Assembly (NCBI GenBank): GCA_949318235.1
Contig: OX439127.1
Location: 22,269,374-22,333,373 of the forward strand
Direction of reading: 5' to 3'
Length of the DNA stretch: 64,000 nt
DNA from: Ecdyonurus torrentis
Lineage: Eukaryota; Arthropoda; Insecta; Ephemeroptera; Heptageniidae
Numbering within the stretch: the first letter of the stretch is position 1; each line of letters begins with the position of its first letter. Below, one piece after another: positions 13,451-22,645 of this stretch. The notes below the pieces were generated by a model. That model ran no database searches and was not told the DNA's origin. It was given only the letters and a program-made list of their open reading frames with translations. A program made the translations under genes and the position numbers.

Positions 13451-14948
13451 CCTAAATACAACATAGAAAAATTAAAATGATGGGGTCTGAATCACTTTTG
13501 AAATGCAACATACATAACATTTCACGTTCCTTCACACCTAGCCACACCTTTGACATGTAATTTTGGTCTGGTTTAGAAGTTAATGTCAGCTTAATGCTCA
13601 CTGTCTCCTACTCACCAATGTTTCAAATCTCTCTCTCTCTCTCTCTCTCTAATTTTTTTTTTAGCTCAGCTCTTTTTTTTACTAGGCATACTTCTCAATT
13701 TCTTAAATGAAAGTAAAATTTTTATTGTCAGTATGAAAAGCAAAGTACTATTTTCTGTTGCTATTTGTAGTTGTGGACTTTTTCAACCGCATCAACTTGA
13801 TCTATGGAACGGTGTGTGACTACTGCACAGAAACTTCATGTCCAACCATGTCTGGAGGACCCAAGTTTGAGTACCTTTGGGCAGATGGGCAGAAGTACAA
13901 GCGGCCTACTCCTCTACCCGCACCTCAATATGTAGCTCTTTTAATGGATTGGGTGGAATCACAGATCAACAATGAAACTCTCTTCCCAGTTACTACAGGT
14001 CAGTTTTTATTTTTTTTACTTTTATTTTTTTATTATCACATGTGAGATATTATACAATTATTATTAAACAAATGGTCACCCTCACAACCCTCTACTTCAG
14101 TTGCTTAGAGTGTAATCCCAGCACACTGTAATTTTTGTATAGATTCAAGCTATTCTATTTCAAAATAAAGGTTTTGTTTTATTTATTTTTTCCCAAACAT
14201 TGAAGTTGTGATTTTTAATTTTTGTAGAGAATTTGTTGCAGCTATATAAATAATTATAAAACCTATCCCAAAAGGGATATAAAGCATCATGATATAATAT
14301 GTATGTATTAAAATGAACAATTTAATTTATGAAAATTAACTTTTATTTTTTATTTTTAGATGTGCCATTTCCAAAAACGTTTCAAAGTCTCTGCAGAAAA
14401 ATCTTGACAAGGCTCTTTAGGGTTTTTGTCCATGTTTATATTCATCACTTTGATCGCATTGTTGCTATTGGAGCTGTGAGTACCTAAACCTTGCCCTTTC
14501 AATATATATAAATATAGTTGGTTAAAGATGAATATTTATTTATTTACTGTTTCAGTTTCAAAATTATCAAATATAGAGTTTTAGGATTTAAACTTCGCTT
14601 GAGCTAAATAAAAATGTTTATGATAAATTAATGACATTACTATCATTGTTACTAAATAAATCAATAAAAACTATAAAAATGTAATGATAATTTATGTTTA
14701 TGAAATTACAGGAACCTCATGTGAATACCTGCTACAAACACTTCTACTACTTTGTACGAGAGTTTGAACTAGTAGGCACCAAAGAACTGGAACCTCTTCA
14801 AGAGATGACATCACGAATCTGCAAGGATGCATCTGTACCTTCTGGACTTTCTTCAGGAGCTGGTTCCTCCAGTGCAGCACACTGTGCACCTTCATCTGCA
14901 AGCTCAGCACTTCCTCCTCATTCTCCCAGTCACCTGGGTGCGCGGTGA
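934..14948 (+). CDS. Mob3: MOB kinase activator-like 3 gene (5'-partial), exons joined
   Basis: Joined coding exons 934-1084, 13771-13998, 14360-14475 and 14712-14948 give 243 residues plus stop. The MOB/phocein fold is clear: [12 protein letters not shown] at the start, [28 protein letters not shown], then CTETSC (the C-x4-C half of the zinc site), [23 protein letters not shown] (the histidine half) and [14 protein letters not shown]. The wording matches MOB3 rather than MOB1, MOB2 or MOB4. MOB proteins are non-catalytic adaptors for NDR/LATS or MST-type kinases in the cytoplasm. MOB3 members bind the canonical NDR/LATS partners poorly, which is family knowledge and not visible here. Roughly 15 N-terminal residues are missing and should lie in an exon left of the window. 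All junctions are GT-AG and phases agree. The C-terminus is longer than usual (see the last exon). The identification is firm; the tail is less so. Confidence 0.93.
1085..2009. other. Mob3 intron, left part
   Basis: No exon seen. Around 1526-1590 the text GATAGAATTACCAGCAAGG is a diverged copy of a dispersed repeat also present at 12931-13274 and, more weakly, at 26728-26770 and 63430-63480. A poly(C) run lies near 1713-1729. Confidence 0.5.
2010..2800 (-). repeat. 3' LTR of the gag-only element
   Basis: Reads TGTCACG...CGTGACA on the plus strand. In element orientation (minus) it has a TATA-like box around 2448-2456, a (GA)n stretch near 2405-2421, and an AATAAA-type poly(A) signal at 2036-2041, i.e. 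the U3-R-U5 order expected for minus-strand transcription. No strong polypurine tract is seen just inside this LTR. Confidence 0.9.
2801..9480. other. A+T-rich non-coding interior of the LTR element
   Basis: About 6.7 kb dominated by T runs on the plus strand (A runs in the element's sense orientation). A few less biased islands occur, for example 4530-5330, 6900-7020, 7320-7430 and 8240-8520. Reading both strands, I find no frame that carries protease, reverse transcriptase, RNase H or integrase motifs; short open frames in it (3955-4299, 4532-4726, 7342-7590) have no recognisable domain. Composition differs visibly from the LTRs and from gag. Confidence 0.6.
9481..10188 (-). CDS. Retrotransposon gag-like protein (235 aa)
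   Basis: The frame has a Retrotrans_gag-type profile: [20 protein letters not shown], then [24 protein letters not shown], and after a spacer [18 protein letters not shown] and [17 protein letters not shown]. This matches capsid-type gag domains of Ty3/Gypsy elements that pack RNA in cytoplasmic particles. No CCHC zinc knuckle and no protease follow; the frame closes with TAG at 9481-9483. The first Met is at 10188, but the Met at MDYEV (10164) also fits. It starts about 310 bp inside the 5' LTR. With identical LTRs the intact frame suggests gag may still be under use. Confidence 0.8.
   Translation of the reverse strand: MLKKKTIMDYEVTFSCGLVTMKLNPGKFSGNSSEDVNDFITCFERACKVNGWTKDADKILYLPCFLCGSAIMWYENYEAERASAAVKDILTYTVLKNDLVNVFETKTSVEISELKLRDRIQEENETVESYFQSIIKLCRLVNPEMKEEDRIRHLLHGLNKKIIKDVALSTNNTVLDVLANARRVERAVALSHEKSFNVKNTAQKEAEELKDTAMAIKKIVAKFAEFSHITFNNLH
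10501..10518 (-). other. Primer-binding site of the gag-only element
   Basis: Four bases inside the 5' LTR, the minus strand reads TGGTGGAGACGCCGATTC, the usual TGG start of a tRNA-primed site. The complementary text ends in CCA, as a tRNA 3' end does. I could not assign the tRNA from memory. Confidence 0.65.
10523..11313 (-). repeat. 5' LTR of the gag-only element
   Basis: Second copy of the 791-bp LTR, offset 8513 bp from the first with no indel and no difference noticed. It should carry the promoter driving the gag frame on the minus strand (TATA-like box equivalent to 2448-2456). Confidence 0.9.
11314..12930. other. Mob3 intron, middle part
   Basis: No exon seen. 11330-11460 is somewhat GC-richer without a recognisable feature. 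A long T-rich tract lies at about 12508-12565. Confidence 0.5.
12931..13274. mobile_element. Fold-back element in the Mob3 intron
   Basis: The left arm (ACAATGAGTATT, GATAGAAATACCAG, AGAAGTTGAG, TGGCACAGGGTT, TTGAATAACTGAGAG, ATTTTCAATC) recurs inverted in the right half, ending at ATTGT 13274. Arms total about 150 bp each with scattered mismatches. It has no coding capacity and is likely a non-autonomous DNA element. Diverged one-arm relatives lie near 1526, 26728 and 63430. Confidence 0.7.
13354..13449. repeat. (AT)n microsatellite
   Basis: A nearly pure AT dinucleotide run of about 96 bp in the Mob3 intron; it is able to extrude a cruciform. Confidence 0.95.
13771..13998 (+). CDS. Mob3: Mob3 coding exon with zinc-site cysteines
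   Basis: The acceptor is CTATTTGTAG and the donor is GTCAGT at 13999. The single base carried over makes GTT, giving [14 protein letters not shown]. The exon contains the C-x4-C zinc cysteines (CTETSC), [13 protein letters not shown], and the segment [16 protein letters not shown] that ends at FPVTT. It leaves in phase 1. Confidence 0.94.
13999..14359. other. Mob3 intron (361 bp)
   Basis: GT-AG intron between the second and third exons seen. Nothing else recognised. Confidence 0.8.
14360..14475 (+). CDS. Mob3: Mob3 coding exon with zinc-site histidines
   Basis: The acceptor is TATTTTTAG and the donor is GTGAGT at 14476. It reads [16 protein letters not shown], then [18 protein letters not shown] with the histidines that complete the MOB zinc site, and ends at AIGA in phase 0. 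Confidence 0.93.
14712..14948 (+). CDS. Mob3: Mob3 terminal coding exon with Ser/Ala-rich tail
   Basis: The acceptor is AAATTACAG. The exon starts [18 protein letters not shown] and runs through [17 protein letters not shown], where MOB3 proteins normally stop within a few residues. Here the frame continues about 37 more codons, rich in Ser, Ala, Pro and His ([11 protein letters not shown] and [14 protein letters not shown]), to TGA at 14946-14948. I see no better donor inside the exon, so the tail may be real, but it could also be read-through into a diverged 3' end. Confidence 0.85.
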   Translation, partial: EPHVNTCYKHFYYFVREFELVGTKELEPLQEMTSRICKDASVPSGLSSGAGSSSAAHCAPSSASSALPPHSPSHLGAR

Positions 14949-15505
14949 TGTCCCCCTCCTAGCCGCGCTGCCACCTTCCTGTGGAGCGGCGTGGCAAGTC
15001 CTGAAGCACGACCAAGGCATCAGCATTGATTATGGCTGTTTCTAGTACACAAAATATGTCAACGCTTGCTCTAACCAAGCTTATCTCAATCTTGTCACAT
15101 GTTAAACACTGAATCTAAAATAGGGTAAGTTTAGTTACTGGTACCATTTTATGTACTTTCTTTATCTTTAATCTTATGCTTACTTGCTCTACATCTACCT
15201 AAAAAGTAATCTCTTTAAAAAAGTATTGTATTTCTAACATATTTAAAAAAAAAATCTTTGACGTATGTATAGTCATTATCATTAGTGATATAATTTTATT
15301 TTATTAATGGAAAAATAATCTGTTGATTAGATTTCTTGACAGATTAATTTTATGCTCTCTTTTGTTGTTTCTTAAAAACTATGCAGGTTACTCAACATAA
15401 CTTATCACTGTTTGCTTGTGTATGGAATCCAGTATACTTTCAATGAAATTTAAACTATTTGTTTCAATTTTGTTTTGTCACTTTTTGTAGTGGATTTATA
15501 TTTAA

Positions 15506-15536
<31 letters not shown>

Positions 15537-15790
15537 TTTTACCAAAACATATCCATACAATCATACTAATAAATCTTTACTAGATGTTCTTGTAAAACTA
15601 CTCTTTAATAACTAGGTACTTGGTTTACAAAATTTAGTCCATTCATTAACATATAAAACCTACTTTGTAATTGTGTGGCCATAAAATGAGTTCAAAAACA
15701 TTCTGAGTACATAAAATTTGTTTACTTTTAAAAATTGTGTTCGTAAAATGTTATGTATTTGTTAATTTGTACCTTCATGAGTTATTAGCA
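14949..15790. other. Mob3 3' UTR or downstream sequence, left of Gypsy element
   Basis: A+T-rich sequence after the Mob3 stop. It contains a poly(T) tract near 15518-15540 and an AATAAA near 15568 that could end a short Mob3 transcript. The left limit of the Gypsy element is not marked by an LTR, so this boundary is approximate. Confidence 0.45.
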
Positions 15791-15820
15791 TACTATACCA
15801 ACTTTATAACCTATGCTATT

Positions 15821-17800
15821 TCATTCGGGTGCATTAGTTACAGGGTTACAAGTATATGGTGATTTTTTCACTGGTAACTGAGTATGGAGGCTGGAACAAT
15901 CAGGATTAAAAACATTTGCTTTCTCAACATAACGTTTCTTCATGTTGTCTGGATGGTAGAATCTTGTGGTTTGATTGTCAAACTGTACTTTATATTTTCT
16001 CGGCCCCAATACTTCTACTACCCTAGCTGGCAACCATGCTAGTTTCTTCTGTTTATAATCTTGCGCCCATACCAAGTCTCCCACCTGATAATAATACTTG
16101 TAGCTCTGTGTTGCTTGTGCTGCTTCTTCCTCCCTTTTTGGATATTCTTTACGTTCATACAATGGATGGAATGTGTCCCAGAGCGTTCTAATTTGCCGTC
16201 CATACATTGCTTGTGAAGGCGATATTCCTGTGGTTGCTGATGGAGTGGTCCTCAATTCCAGTAATATTTCAGGAATTTGAGCTGACCATTTTTCCACTGG
16301 AATTTTTAACATCATATTTTTAATTGTCTGTACTGTTCGTTCGGCTTGCCCATTACTAGCGGCATGGTACTCTGTCACTGGAATGTGTGTAATATTATAC
16401 TTATTTATAAATTTGGTAAATTCTGCAGACTTGAATGCTGGTCCATTGTCACTTACGATTATATCTGGCAATCCCCAGTTTGCGAACCAGTTTTTTAATA
16501 TTTTCACTACTGTGTTGGTTGACAATGACCCGTGAGTTTCTTCAACGGCTGCCCACTTGGTGCTGGCATCCACTGCTATGAAAAAAGTTCTTCCTTTCAG
16601 CGGACCAAAAAAATCAACGTGTACTCTTGAGGCTGGAGGTGATGGTGACCATGGTATTCTAGGAGCTTGTGGTGGACCTCTTTTCATGGCATTACATGTA
16701 GCACAAGTTTTTCCTAGATCTTCAATGTTTTTATCAATGTGTGGCCACCATACATATGCTCGGGCTTTGTTCTTCATGCCGCTTATCCCGATGTGATGTT
16801 TATGCAGCAGCTCTAAGATTTTTTCTCTGCATTTAAGTGGGATGACCACTCGGTTTCCATACAGTAAGCATCCTTTTACTATGGACAATGCCTCACTATT
16901 CTTTTGGTACTCCGAGTGCAATTCCGTCAATGAACCACCATGCATTAGTATAGCCATTACTTTAGCTAGTATTGGATCTCCTCTGGTTTCTTTGGCAATC
17001 ATTTTTACAGACCACTCTTCTGGGGCTTGCTCCATAAACAGAATGCCTGCTGGTTCCGGAGGATCCTCGACACTGGTTGTGGCTATAGGAAGTCTACTGA
17101 ATACATCCGCGTTAGCATGTTGTTTCCCAGGTCTGTATACTAATCTATAAGAATAATTACTCAAGTATAGAGACCACCTAAGCATTCTAGGAGATACTGT
17201 TTCTGGTATAGGTTTATCACACTGAAGTAACCCTAGCAATGGTTTGTGGTCTGTTCGTATAGTGAAGGTTCTTCCAGCCACGTACATGTGGAACTTCTTG
17301 ACCCCAAATACTACGGACAGCGCTTCTCTGTCTATTTGAGCATAGTTTTTCTCGCTGGGTCTCAGGGTTCTGGAAGCATTGGAGAAAGGTTTTTCTTCGC
17401 CGCCTGGCATCACATGACTGATTTCAGCTCCCACTCCGACAGAACTTGCATCGGCATCTAGGATGATGGGTAGGTTAGGGTTGAATAAGGTAAGCTCAAT
17501 TTCTGAGCTTAGCACTTGCTTGACATAATTCAGGGCATCTTGATGCTTTTGGGTCCATACCCATTCCGCTCCATCTACCAATAGTTGATATAGCGGGTGG
17601 AATAACGTAGCCTTATGACGCAGGAACCTGTCGTAATAATTTATATACCCCAATAAGGATTGCAGTTCACCCTTCTCATTGGGGTTGGGCATCTTCATCA
17701 AGGCTTCAACCTTAGACTGGGTAGGCTTCACTCCTTGACCAGACAAGAAGTAACCTGCGAACTCTAGGCTTGACACGTTCCTCCTTGGCATAGGGTACAC
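15821..17800 (-). pseudogene. Gypsy pol remnant: RT thumb, RNase H, integrase
   Basis: The open frame begins in the RT connection (FLSGQGVKPTQSKVEAL). It continues through an RNase H domain (LDADASSVGVGAEI, YAQIDREALSVVFG, RTDHKPLL, HANADVFSRLP), an integrase zinc domain (HKHHIGISGMKNKAR with CATC) and an integrase core with the D-D-E residues in HVDFFGP, IIVSDNGPAF and ASNGQAER. Last comes a chromatin/SH3-like C-terminal part (QVGDLVWAQDYKQ). RNase H and integrase have no stop and keep their catalytic residues. The polymerase palm, including the YxDD motif, is absent. The frame's own start codon (GTG read as start) is an artefact of the deletion. Confidence 0.9.
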
Positions 17801-19364
17801 TTCTCGGCTTCATGAACTTTGGTGTAGCTCCCGGCTTCATCTCGATGGAGGCTGGTGGTCCAGTGTACTTGCCCAGCCCGGCTGCAAACACTCCTTCGAG
17901 CCCCCGCAGCTCCACAGGGAGTCCTATCAGCGCTTGGTCAGCCGTCTCCGCTGAGGTGAAGTGTACTGTCTGTATGCCGCTCACTGCAATTCCCAGGGCT
18001 GAAAACCAATTACGTCCTAATAAAGCAGGTCCTGGTGAATTCATGACTATAAGTGGCAACATGCACGCCCTATCCTTTATTTCCACTAACACCTGGAGAC
18101 ACCCTTTTACAGCTAAACTCTCCTTTGACCAAGTGTTTATCTTGGGCACGTTAGTCTCCAATGATGTTCCGTCAGGCCATAGTTGAGTAAATGTGTCCTG
18201 GCCAATTAAGCTACAACTTGCCCCACTGTCTACTTCAAACACTACTGACTTCCCTGCCACTTTTAGACTTAACAATATAGGAGTCACTACATCAGACTCC
18301 CCCTCTTTACTATCCGCATGCATCATAAACAGGCTATACTCAGACTGTTCCCACTTGTTCACTGCTGGTGACTCCAGTTCTCTCCTCTCCTGCTGAGTTG
18401 GCCCCTCGGTGTCCTCCTCTTCTTCCTCATCTTCCTGTTCTGCACTGACGTAGTGTGCTCGAAAGGTTTTCTCTCTTCTCTCTTTCCCTCTTCCTGCATT
18501 ATGCAGTATCTGGTTTCTCCTCACTACACATACCCTTTGCAAATGTCCTCTCTGCTCACAAAAATCACACACAGTATTAGTGTGTGCACACTGGCTACCG
18601 TCATGATAGCTTGACCCACAGCGGAAACATTCCGCTCTGGCACCTCTGGCTTGGGCGCTTCCCCTACTTCCTCGCCCCACTTGTGTGCCCCTTCCCCACT
18701 GACTATGGCCTTGGCCTGGAAAACTTCCACGGTTTCCTCCTCTGTTTCTTCTCTCTGTCATTCTATGAATAACCTCCTCCCCCCCTTGATTTTCAAACCT
18801 CGCTGCACTCTTCATTGCCATCTCCGCAGCTTCTGCTTTTTCTCGTACCACCTGTAATGATAATTTTGACATTTCTAAAAATGTTTGACGTAATTTAGAG
18901 TCTCTCATTCCCGCTAATATTTGCATTAGCATGCATTGTTCTACGTCTGTGAAGTTACATTTGACACTCAACCCGTTCAGTTCAGCAATGAACTGTGTCA
19001 AAGCTTCATTTGGTTTCTGCATACAACATAAAAATTCATATCTTAACACCCATATGTTTGGTTCTGGATCATAATAACTTTTCAAAATTATGACAATTCT
19101 TTCAAACGACAACGATTCTAAAGTTTCTGGAGCTTTAATAAGTTTTTTAAGTTGCTTGAACACATTCTTGCCTATGACTGTCAATAATGTGTTCTTCTGT
19201 CGTTCTGTTTCTCTAATTTGGTTTGCCTTAAAATAATAATTTAGATGGTCTATGTAATTCGAAAAAGACTCTTCTCCTCCAGGAATAAATTCGTACGTAG
19301 TTCCTACCGTACCCAATACCATGTAGACAGGTGGTGGATGCTTCGTAGACTCGTCTTCTGACAT
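17712..19364 (-). pseudogene. Gypsy gag-protease frame, fused into a deleted RT
   Basis: A 550-residue frame starting MSEDESTKHPPP. Gag helices span about residues 20-190 (IPGGEESFSNYIDHLNYYF, LTQFIAELNGLSVKCNF, LMQILAGMRDSKLRQTFL). After an Arg/Gly-rich linker there are two CCHC knuckles, CFRCGSSYHDGSQC and CDFCEQRGHLQRVC. An aspartic protease follows with VDSGASCSLIG around residue 380 and LLGRNWFSALG near its end. It then enters RT for about 25 residues before a deletion shifts the frame; the last residues (RRLLLVWSRSEAYPV) are out-of-frame text. Gag and protease themselves appear intact. Confidence 0.88.
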
Positions 19365-19421
19365 TTTTCTTCCTTGATCCCTTCACACTGCACACTAAAA
19401 TCCGTTCATTATGTCGCCATC

Positions 19422-19439
19422 TCGCATCTCTCGTCGCCA
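19422..19439 (-). other. Primer-binding site of the Gypsy element
   Basis: Three bases after the 5' LTR the minus strand reads TGGCGACGAGAGATGCGA, the expected TGG-start primer site. The primer tRNA is not assigned. Confidence 0.65.
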
Positions 19440-19442
19440 ATT

Positions 19443-19687
19443 TGTGGTGGTATTAATAAAGTAAACTCACATAGATTAGATGTCACTGATAATGTTTATT
19501 TAAGATAACGGATCGTGTTATAATTACAATTTCATTCTCCTAGCGTGTTCCAATCCCCTAGTGTACCATCTTGATTTCCCACACGCTCTCCCCTCCCCAC
19601 TTACAACAGCTGTTTTCCCCTCCCAAAATCATATGCATAGTATGGGAACATAAGTGGGTTTGGCAAGCGGGGTTCACAATCATAACA
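19443..19687 (-). repeat. 5' LTR of the Gypsy element (245 bp)
   Basis: On the minus strand it begins TGTTATGATTG and ends ACCACCACA, i.e. TGT...ACA. An AAATAAAC poly(A) signal lies in its second half. The position next to the primer-binding site and upstream of gag defines it as the 5' LTR. A poly(C) run follows directly on the outside (19688 onward, plus strand), hiding any target duplication. Confidence 0.8.
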
Positions 19688-20250
19688 CCCCCCCCCCCCC
19701 CTCTTTTGTAACATTATTTGCTGAATTACAGAAACTCAAAAATGTATAAACATGTGTAACTTTTGTTGATTTTTATTTCTATAGTCAGGAAAAAATTACA
19801 TCTAACAATTTACAAGCAGTGTATAAAGGTTTTAAAAAGAAAAAAAAATTCTAAGTGGCCTCTTAACATTAATGCATCAAATGCAATGTTTTTTATCCTC
19901 TCATACATAAAGAGTTTTAATTTGTGTTCATTATTTTAACACGTAAAGTTAAAAATGTAGACATATCGCATACCTAGTTGATTTTTCATTAATATTTATT
20001 AAAGTTCAAAATGCCATATAATTTTATTATTATTATTGAATATGTATAAAAACTGCATTGCAGTTAAATAGGTATGATAGTAAACTTGGTATGGTATGCT
20101 GTACAAAAATGTGTAATTTATGTATATATAGTTGTTAAGTTGCAATATGTGCAATATGTAGTACAATTTGAGTTAACTGCACTTTTGTTTTAATTTGTTG
20201 TGTTTTGTGTGGTATGGGAAGTAAGAGGATAACATGTTAACATGTGGGAG

Positions 20251-20282
<32 letters not shown>

Positions 20283-20644
20283 AGACAGAGACAGAGAGAA
20301 AAGAAAAAAGAAAGAAAGAAAAGAGAATGATCTCGGTAGTGGATATGTCATATTAATTATATTACTTCTAACATAATCACTCTTATAATTCCTGTGAATG
20401 GAAATAGATTTTATAGGTCAACTTGTTTGTAACTGCAGGCTTTTACATGATTAACAAAATATTTTGTTTGACACTAATATTTAAAAAGCATAATGTTAGT
20501 TTTGCCAAATATTACAGCTGCACATCTATGCCATTTGTATTGGGATACTGTTAATAATTCAATTTTGATAGTTAAATATATAGTCACAACTAGATAAAAC
20601 TATTAAATGCTTTTTAGTCTCCATAGAAAATGTGCAGATTTGAA

Positions 20645-20680
<36 letters not shown>

Positions 20681-21396
20681 TTTGTATGAAACAGTATTTA
20701 AAAGCCAGTAAGTTTTGAGAACACTCAGGCATAACATTGCATGATTTTCAATTCTTGCAAATCTCTTAAAATCTCAAGTGATCTATTACTGTTATAATAT
20801 GCAAATGTATAGGCTAATTTGAATAACAGACTGAGAATATCGCTAGTCACTTGATAAATAAGATAAGAAAGAGTAAAGTTTTATATTAACATAATTTTTT
20901 GCAAGTTATGCTTAGAAATATTTCTCAGAAAATAATAGTGTAATCCATTATATATAATATACTAATATCATAAGTCCTAAAATACTATTTAGAGTACCAT
21001 TACTCTCCTTTATTGTTACATTTTTTTTGTTGCATGTTTGGGCTACAAATAGAAAAAAAGTTATGTAGAATTAATGAAAATTTTATCCCTTGATTTTAAT
21101 TTGTGAAATGAAATTCTTATGCACTATAATAATATTTATTACGTTCTAGGCAAAGACTTAAGTGTTAATTATCATGAAACTTGTTTCATTATTTTGAACT
21201 TATACCTGATATACATACATTATATTGTAAAAATTTACCTTACTACTAGGTATAGGACTATATTTTCAAGAAAGTGCAATTCAGAGTTTTTGTTTTTGGC
21301 ATTGGGTAAAATTTGCTTGGCCTGCTTAAATATGAATAATAATAAAATAAGTAAAAATAATAAATTGTTGGTGTGGAATATAACAGGCTTTCTGTA
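19688..21396. other. Presumed Mob3 3' UTR, no gene seen
   Basis: A+T-rich with poly(A) near 20251-20279 followed by a purine-rich (GA/AG) stretch to about 20325, and poly(T) near 20648-20676. No coding frame is supported. Confidence 0.4.
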
Positions 21397-21609
21397 CACA
21401 GTATATTATACAGTAGTCCATCTCCTATAGCGGGAATGTCAGATCGAATGTGCGCCATAATTCCGACTGGGTGAAGGTGGCAGAACTAGAAGCCGTAATT
21501 TGAAGTAATGTTACGTGTAGTTCTGACAACTTCACCCAGTCGGAATTATGGCGCGCATTCGATCTGACATTCCCGCTATGGGAGATGGACTACTGTATAA
21601 TATACTGTG
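21397..21609. mobile_element. 213-bp near-perfect hairpin MITE
   Basis: The left arm from CACAGTATATTATACAGTAG pairs with the right arm ending CTACTGTATAATATACTGTG. The pairing continues through CCATCTCC, GCGGGAATGTCAGATCGAAT and CCATAATTCCGACTGGGTGAA with only a handful of mismatches. The TA-CAGTAGTCC ends resemble pogo/Tigger-like elements, which is an inference. If the long Mob3 3' UTR is transcribed, this would fold into a long double-stranded stem. Confidence 0.85.
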
Positions 21610-22499
21610 CTTTCTGTATTGATAAATCTTGTAAACTGTTAAAAATGTATTTTGGGTGACCTCTGTACAAAATTTGTTGGATTGATTTTTTTCTGTTATA
21701 TTTGACTCTAGAAAAATATGATATAGGCTAGAATTTACAGTGCTGTATGTATTTAATTGTTAATTTAAGACAAAGTAAGCGAGTTTGACTTGCTATTAAA
21801 GAAAAGCATCCCCGGAGAATTCATTTGTAGTATCGGGAAAAAAAAAAAAAAAAAAAAAAAAATGATGCAACATAAAGCTCTACAGAAAGAAGACAAAAGG
21901 CTCAAGGTTGTATTTATTTATTTTATTAATTTATTTTTGGCAGATTCAATGTATAAATTCTCTTGGGATGTAAATATTACAACTGAACAGCTGCAGCCAT
22001 CATGCTCATGGGATTGTTATTTCAAAAGGTGTGGCCTTAGTCTTACCTACATTTAACAAGTAATCAGTTGGCCAATGGTTAACTTTGGATGTGATGGCTG
22101 TATAGTGCTTTACTGCCTTTTTTTTTTACTCCAAACTGTAGAGACTGGAGATAAGAGATTGATAAAACAGATGTAAGGATATAATGTAAATATTTTTACA
22201 TGAAGTTTAAAATAATTACTGCCTTCTGCAGTTATTATTATATCTCAAACTTTACATTTACAGCGTTTCTATGTTGCCATCAAGGTCCTAAGTTAACTGA
22301 ACCGACATGGTTCTATAACAAAAAGTGCTTGTTGGTTGTAGGTTTTCTTTTATTTATTTATTTATTAACAATCCCAACAAATTACTGTTACAATATAGTG
22401 TCCTATATTGTATATTTGAATGAACATTTTACATTGTATTTTCTATAAAAATGGAACAGGGAAAATTGAATTTGTAATTTAAAGTGAAACCAATGATAG
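21610..22499. other. Presumed Mob3 3' UTR, distal part
   Basis: A+T-rich, with a poly(A) run near 21838-21861. The short open frames at 21790-22056 and 22200-22448 have no recognisable content. Confidence 0.4.
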
Positions 22500-22545
22500 A
22501 ATAAAATAAATTGAAATTATTTCAAGCAACTGTCTGTGTTTTGAT
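22500..22545 (+). terminator. Candidate Mob3 poly(A) site
   Basis: Two overlapping AATAAA hexamers (22500-22505 and 22505-22510) are followed about 20 bases later by a GT-rich element (TGTCTGTGTTTTG from 22531). This is the best cleavage/polyadenylation context between the Mob3 stop and the Pur-alpha start. It would imply a 3' UTR of about 7.6 kb that includes the antisense Gypsy element. Confidence 0.45.
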
Positions 22546-22604
22546 TTAATTAAGGAGAGAAGGGAGAGAGATCGAGTTTGTAAATAAGTTATCGTGTGTG
22601 TGTG

Positions 22605-22645
<41 letters not shown>

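Larger units (their letters stand above)
15790..19687 (-). mobile_element. Ty3/Gypsy LTR retrotransposon, RT-deleted, 3' LTR missing
   Basis: On the minus strand: 5' LTR (19443-19687), primer-binding site, gag-protease frame, and a pol frame with RNase H and integrase. Two lesions are visible. First, the gag-protease frame enters the start of reverse transcriptase (GATPKFMKPRSVPYAKEERV) and directly abuts the RT thumb-region text EFAGYFLSGQGVKPTQ in another frame, so the catalytic palm is gone. Second, no copy of the LTR is found on the 3' side. The left end near 15,790 is therefore approximate. It lies antisense in the Mob3 3' region and cannot be autonomous. Confidence 0.9.

Noticed and set aside
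1085..13770. Possible extra Mob3 exon in the long intron
   Set aside because: The protein is continuous from exon 934-1084 to 13771-13998 with a matched phase, so no exon is missing.
16557..18857. Several plus-strand frames opposite the Gypsy gag and pol
   Set aside because: Shadows of the minus-strand coding sequence; no independent motifs.
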